Part shown: positions 60,993-64,000 of the stretch, piece by piece | How positions within the stretch are numbered: position 1 is the stretch's first letter | How the letters are laid out: the number at the start of each line of letters is the position of its first letter | From: Flavobacterium lacisediminis | GTDB lineage: Bacteria > Bacteroidota > Bacteroidia > Flavobacteriales > Flavobacteriaceae | NCBI RefSeq assembly: GCF_025909975.1 | Contig: NZ_JAPCIO010000005.1 | Span: 140,006 to 204,005, forward strand | DNA length: 64,000 nt | Direction of reading: 5' to 3' | Program-made: the position numbers and the translations under genes | The notes under the pieces: model-generated | Database searches by the model: none | What the model saw: the letters and a program-made list of their open reading frames with translations, nothing else | Told to the model about the DNA's origin: nothing

Positions 60993-61412
60993 ATGAAAAA
61001 AATTATTTTATTAGTATTAGTTACTTTAAGTTTAGCCTCATTTACAACACCTGATGGAGCGGCATTTAATATCGTTGGAAGATGGAAAGGAGTAGAAAAA
61101 AAATCGGTTGGTTACCTGATTTTTCAAGAGGATGGCTATGCTTTTTTAGAGGAAAATGGTGAGAAGATTGGTGGTAAAAACTTTGTTGAGAACGGAAAAA
61201 AAGCTACTATGACTTACAAGTTTCAGGATATGGGGAAACTGATGCATATTGATATTGTTGTTACAATTGTTGGAGGAAAACAAACCCAATCTTTATTAGG
61301 AATTGCTCAAAAAATCAATAATGATAGTTTCAAATTGCAATTTGGATTTAATAATGTAAGACCTAAAACATTTGATAAAAATGAAACAGTAGTCTTTACT
61401 CGAGTTAAGTAA
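60993..61412 (+). CDS. secreted lipocalin-like protein
   Basis: The ATG at 60993 begins a signal peptide (MKKIILLVLVTLSLASFTTP); the frame from 60966 is longer but not supported. The mature 120 residues start FNIVGRWKGVEKKSVGYLIF and consist of alternating strands, as in small lipocalin-like or DUF-type Bacteroidota proteins. The ligand is unknown. It stands alone and is followed by a terminator-like inverted repeat. Confidence 0.6.
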   Translation: MKKIILLVLVTLSLASFTTPDGAAFNIVGRWKGVEKKSVGYLIFQEDGYAFLEENGEKIGGKNFVENGKKATMTYKFQDMGKLMHIDIVVTIVGGKQTQSLLGIAQKINNDSFKLQFGFNNVRPKTFDKNETVVFTRVK

Positions 61413-61433
61413 TTACTTTTTAGATTATAAATT

Positions 61434-61487
61434 AAAAAATGTATCGAGAATAAAGCATTAATCAAAACGGTTCTCGATACATTTTTT
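61434..61487 (+). terminator. 17-bp inverted repeat / terminator from dispersed repeat family
   Basis: AAAAAATGTATCGAGAA (61434-61450) and TTCTCGATACATTTTTT (61471-61487) are perfect inverted repeats around a 20-nt loop. The right arm continues into AACACTCGAACTGACG, so the structure belongs to the same repeat family as 54022-54175. Confidence 0.7.
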
Positions 61488-61593
61488 GTTTCGCTTTACT
61501 CCACAAAAAAAACACTCGAACTGACGTTTTTCTGAGACTCTCTCAATGAGTTCTTTAGATTGTTTTAAAAAGAAATAAAATTTACCACTTGCC

Positions 61594-62325
61594 ATGAAAG
61601 TTATCAAAACGAATAAAAAAGCTAAAAATCAACCCATTAAAGTATATAAGTTGCACCAACTCGATTGGTTGGAATATATTTCTATTGGTCTATGCTTGTG
61701 GTTTGTGTTTTATCCAAAGCCTTATGACTATTTGTTAATAGCGTTGTTGTTACTGCCTTTTGTGGGTATGTTTTTGAATGGGTTAAACAAGCCCAGTATT
61801 GCTTCGTTAGTAGAAATTGATCGTGATTCAAAAGACGAGTATGATGTAGCGGATTTTATTGATTTACCCGCTTGGGCTATTGTAGTTCGCACTTTGTTAG
61901 ATTATGAAACGGATTCTTATGTAGCGGTTATTACTGCAGGTACGATTGCTTTTGTGGGGATTTGTTTGTTTTTGTTGGTTACGCATCAGCAAATTTCGGA
62001 TTCGAATAAAGACAAGTGGTGGATTTATGGTTCTATAGTTTTTAGTTTTTTTATTTATAGTTATAGTGCTGTTGTGGCTGTGAATTGTACGTTTGATTAT
62101 TCGGAACCTAAGGAATATCAAACCGAGGTGATTGATAAGCGTATTAGTAGAAGTAGTAAAGGTAGAAGAACGTACTATGTTAAAGTAAAACCTTGGGGAC
62201 ACCACTATGACGCGGAGAGTATAAGTGTTTCTTCAGAGGAGTATGAACTCTATCAGATTAATGATAAGGTGGAAGTGGAGTATAAGGAGGGGTTGTTGGG
62301 GATTCCTTGGTATTATTTGGATTGA
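61594..62325 (+). CDS. membrane protein of unknown function
   Basis: The 243-residue protein has four predicted membrane helices: WLEYISIGLCLWFVFY, YLLIALLLLPFVGMFL, VAVITAGTIAFVGICLFLLV and WIYGSIVFSFFIYSYSAVVA. The C-terminal soluble tail has a short basic stretch (ISRSSKGRRTYYVKVKP) and a small beta-rich domain (VEVEYKEGLLGIPWYY). No family is recognised with confidence. It lies alone between repeat elements. Confidence 0.6.
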   Translation: MKVIKTNKKAKNQPIKVYKLHQLDWLEYISIGLCLWFVFYPKPYDYLLIALLLLPFVGMFLNGLNKPSIASLVEIDRDSKDEYDVADFIDLPAWAIVVRTLLDYETDSYVAVITAGTIAFVGICLFLLVTHQQISDSNKDKWWIYGSIVFSFFIYSYSAVVAVNCTFDYSEPKEYQTEVIDKRISRSSKGRRTYYVKVKPWGHHYDAESISVSSEEYELYQINDKVEVEYKEGLLGIPWYYLD

Positions 62326-62340
62326 TGAGGGAGAAGGGAG

Positions 62341-62408
62341 AAGGTTGGCTTCACTTTGTGAAGCGTGTGCCTACTTCGTAGGAGATTCCAACTTCGGCGG
62401 AATGACAA
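62341..62408 (+). repeat. single copy of the 60-bp palindromic unit
   Basis: GGCTTCACTTTGTGAAGC, GCCTACTTCGTAGGAGATTC and GGCGGAATGACA match the array at 60577-60868. It lies 16 bp after the membrane-protein stop codon. Confidence 0.8.
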
Positions 62409-62435
62409 GTGATAATTAATTTTAATTTTATATTT

Positions 62436-62891
62436 ATGAGAAAAGTAATTTTATGTTTGGTTTTAGTATTTAGTAGTTTGAATTTGTTTGCCCAAGATTA
62501 TACGTCTTTAGATTCGGGTACTTTGCAAAAAATGGAAGATTATGTAAAGGCCGAACCAAAAGTCTTGGAATGTTCAAATTTTCTTTTGAGTACTCTTTTT
62601 GAAGCAAATAACTTAAACCGTTTGTCGGCTATGCAATATGTTTTAAAATGGATGGAAGGGACTGACTATTCTTTTTCTATCGATTCTAAGGCTGTGGAAC
62701 TAACCGAGGGAAATAATGACTTATTTGGATTGTATATGATGGCTTTGCCAAAAGTTGTTTTGGAAAATAAAGGGGCTAATTTATCTAATGATGAGATTCA
62801 TAATCGTGTTGTTGAGTTGTTGATTGCTTATTGTAAAAATGAGAAAAACAACATGAAACCTACTAGGAAGTTAAAGAAATTGATGAAGTAA
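62436..62891 (+). CDS. secreted hypothetical protein
   Basis: The ATG at 62436 starts a signal peptide (MRKVILCLVLVFSSLNLFAQ), so the longer frame from 62409 is rejected. The mature 130-residue protein is helical, with TLQKMEDYVKAEPKVLECSN and NRLSAMQYVLKWMEGTDYS. A basic C-terminus follows (NNMKPTRKLKKLMK). No family is recognised. It is probably periplasmic. Confidence 0.55.
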   Translation: MRKVILCLVLVFSSLNLFAQDYTSLDSGTLQKMEDYVKAEPKVLECSNFLLSTLFEANNLNRLSAMQYVLKWMEGTDYSFSIDSKAVELTEGNNDLFGLYMMALPKVVLENKGANLSNDEIHNRVVELLIAYCKNEKNNMKPTRKLKKLMK

Positions 62892-62924
62892 TACTTTGAT
62901 TGTAAAGTGAAGTTTATTTAAAAT

Positions 62925-63206
62925 TGGTGGCTTCGAGTGCCTCAGCCACCAATTTTTTTTGACCTTTTGCCTTCGAGAGCCTCAGGCAACGGTTTTAAGT
63001 AGTTCTATAGAAAATATGATATGGGGGCTGAGGTTCTCGATGCCACCATTTCTCATGACCTTTTGCCTTCGATACTTTGACAAGCTCAGTAACCGATTAG
63101 GCAACCGGTTTACCTTTTGCCTTCGAGAGCCTCAGGCAACGGTTTTGAGTAGTTCTAATGAATAATGTGATATGGGGGCTGAGGTTCTCGAAGCCACCAT
63201 TAATGA
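62925..63206 (+). repeat. repeat block upstream of the GIY-YIG gene
   Basis: The block begins with a terminator-like hairpin, GGTGGCTTCGAGTGCCTCAG with GCCACC and a T-run. It continues with alternating CCTTCGAGAGCCTCAGGCAA and GGGGCTGAGGTTCTCGA-GCCACC units, which are inverted versions of each other. A GATACTTTGACAAGCTCAG element is inserted at about 63070-63095. The same family resumes on the other side of the GIY-YIG gene. Confidence 0.8.
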
Positions 63207-63215
63207 ATAAATAGT

Positions 63216-63512
63216 ATGAAAGGGTTTATGTACATTTTACTTTGTGCTGATGGTAGTTATTACACCGGAAGTACAACTGACTTAGAGAGAAGATTGGAAC
63301 AGCATCAAAATGGTGAAGGGGCTAATCATACAAAAAAGAGATTACCAGTTTCTCTTTTATACTATGAGGAATATTCAAGAATTGATGAGGCATTTTATAG
63401 AGAAAAACAAGTTCAGGGTTGGAGTAGGAAAAAGAAAGAAGCTTTAATTGAAGGTAAAAGTGATTTGTTGCCATTATTAGCAAAGGCTTATAGAGATTTA
63501 GATGAGATATAA
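63216..63512 (+). CDS. GIY-YIG family endonuclease (UPF0213/YhbQ-like)
   Basis: The 98-residue protein is essentially one GIY-YIG domain: [20 protein letters not shown] (Y-I-L...Y-T-G), the catalytic Arg in RRLEQHQNG and the Glu-containing [20 protein letters not shown]. Such single-domain proteins are predicted DNA nucleases of uncertain role. The gene lies between two blocks of the same repeat family, only 9 bp after the last upstream repeat element and 5 bp before the first downstream one. Confidence 0.8.
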   Translation: MKGFMYILLCADGSYYTGSTTDLERRLEQHQNGEGANHTKKRLPVSLLYYEEYSRIDEAFYREKQVQGWSRKKKEALIEGKSDLLPLLAKAYRDLDEI

Positions 63513-63516
63513 TAAA

Positions 63517-63960
63517 AATGGGGGCTTCGAGTGCCTCAGCCACCATTTTTTTTGACCTTTTGACTTCGAGTGCCTTAGGCAACGGTTTTAAGTAGTTCTA
63601 TAGAAAATATGATATGGGGACTGAGGTTCTCGAAGCCACCATTTCTCATGACCTTTTGCCTTCGAGTGCCTTAGGCAACGGTTTTAAGTAGTTCTATAGA
63701 AAATATGATATGGGGACTGAGGTTCTCGAAGCCACCATTTCTCATGACCTTTTGCCTTCGAGTGCCTTAGGCAACGGTTTTAAGTAGTTCTATAGAAAAT
63801 ATGATATGGGGACTGAGGTTCTCGAAGCCACCATTTCTCATGGCCTTTTGCCTTCGAGTGCCTCAGGCAACGGTATTAAAATCGAGTGCCTCAGGCAACG
63901 GTATTAAAATCGAGTGCCTCAGGCAACGGTGTGAAAATCGAGTGCCTCAGCTAGCATTAA
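63517..63960 (+). repeat. 96-bp tandem array and 28-bp tandem array downstream of the GIY-YIG gene
   Basis: After a terminator-like hairpin (GGCTTCGAGTGCCTCAGCC plus T-run), 96-bp units repeat at about 63549, 63645 and 63741. The period is exact (CTCATGACCT at 63645 and 63741, CTCATGGCCT at 63837). A 28-bp tandem, TCGAGTGCCTCAGGCAACGG plus TATTAAAA, then starts at 63854, 63882, 63910 and 63938. Units contain inverted GGCTTCGAG / CTCGAAGCC pairs. Confidence 0.85.
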
Positions 63961-63966
63961 TCTTAT

Positions 63967-64000
63967 AAAAAAAACGCTCAAGACAACTTGAGCGTTTTTT
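63967..64000 (+). terminator. strong bidirectional terminator at the window edge
   Basis: AAAACGCTCAAG and CTTGAGCGTTTT form a perfect 12-bp stem around ACAA, flanked by A- and T-runs. Confidence 0.8.

Noticed and set aside
63854..63965. 28-bp tandem repeats suggestive of a CRISPR array
   Set aside because: The units are directly adjacent, with no variable spacers between them, and no cas gene is in the window.

Overview
The window looks like accessory DNA from a Flavobacterium-type member of the Bacteroidota. It is AT-rich, has promoter motifs of the TTTG / TAnnTTTG type, and carries several lineage markers: an RteC protein, CzcA fused to TolC, an AraC regulator carrying an HMA domain, DUF6660, DUF3703 and DUF6943 proteins, and a secreted endonuclease I with a probable type IX sorting tail. 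No ribosomal, tRNA-cluster or other obvious core locus is present.

Layout. (1) 1-14.2 kb is a copper/silver resistance operon on the + strand: a CusA-type RND pump broken by an in-frame stop, its TolC-like partner, two adaptor proteins with heavy-metal-binding Cys/Met motifs, an unexpected PD-(D/E)XK-type nuclease, an HMA-AraC regulator, a Cu(I) P-type ATPase, a MerC/GDCCVxC membrane protein and a multicopper oxidase with an extra C-terminal barrel-like domain. (2) 14.4-18.3 kb is a mobile-element module: RteC, an excisionase-like HTH protein, a DnaD/winged-helix-like replication protein and a DnaC-like ATPase. The two replication genes are flanked by copies of a 70-bp repeat. (3) 18.6-21.5 kb is a three-gene electron-transfer/porin unit (DUF1111 di-haem protein, Rieske protein, OM barrel). 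(4) 21.5-30.8 kb is a Zn/Co/Cd-type operon (DUF6660, CzcA-TolC fusion, CzcB, metal-binding lipoprotein, secreted HMA protein, DUF3703, ZntA-like ATPase).

(5) 31-38.7 kb starts with umuD and umuC. Immediately downstream lies a defence-like block: a two-gene unit with a probable nuclease, a fragment resembling the 3' end of a group II intron, and a Gabija-like OLD nuclease/UvrD helicase pair. The block ends at a second, decayed copy of the umuC 3' end, so it appears to sit between two umuC ends. (6) 39.6-47.5 kb holds a secreted nuclease and a third metal-efflux operon (two His-rich proteins, CzcB, CzcA, CzcC), which lies between 40-bp direct repeats. (7) 47.7-48.5 kb is non-coding and contains five consecutive large imperfect hairpins, followed by a DUF6943 gene and a solo AAA/TOPRIM-like ATPase.

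(8) 50.9-55.1 kb carries two paralogous genes of unknown function in opposite orientation. Each lies near a small DNA-binding-like gene; one also has an L,D-transpeptidase-like DUF5675 gene and two small membrane proteins. Between them is a short promoter-to-terminator unit with a tRNA-3'-end-like sequence. (9) 55.4-59.7 kb is a Nudix / PLD-DEAD-DUF3427 helicase / NERD nuclease cluster. (10) 59.9-64 kb has small hypothetical and secreted proteins embedded in families of 60-, 28- and 96-bp repeats, with a GIY-YIG nuclease placed inside the 96-bp-type repeat family.

Together the genes suggest an island built by repeated insertion. Three metal-export systems move ions from cytoplasm to periplasm (P-type ATPases) and from periplasm to outside (RND-TolC), with periplasmic oxidation of Cu(I). 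Nuclease and helicase modules with likely anti-phage or repair roles lie between them. Everything here was read by eye from sequence; family names rest on motif recognition, not database searches.
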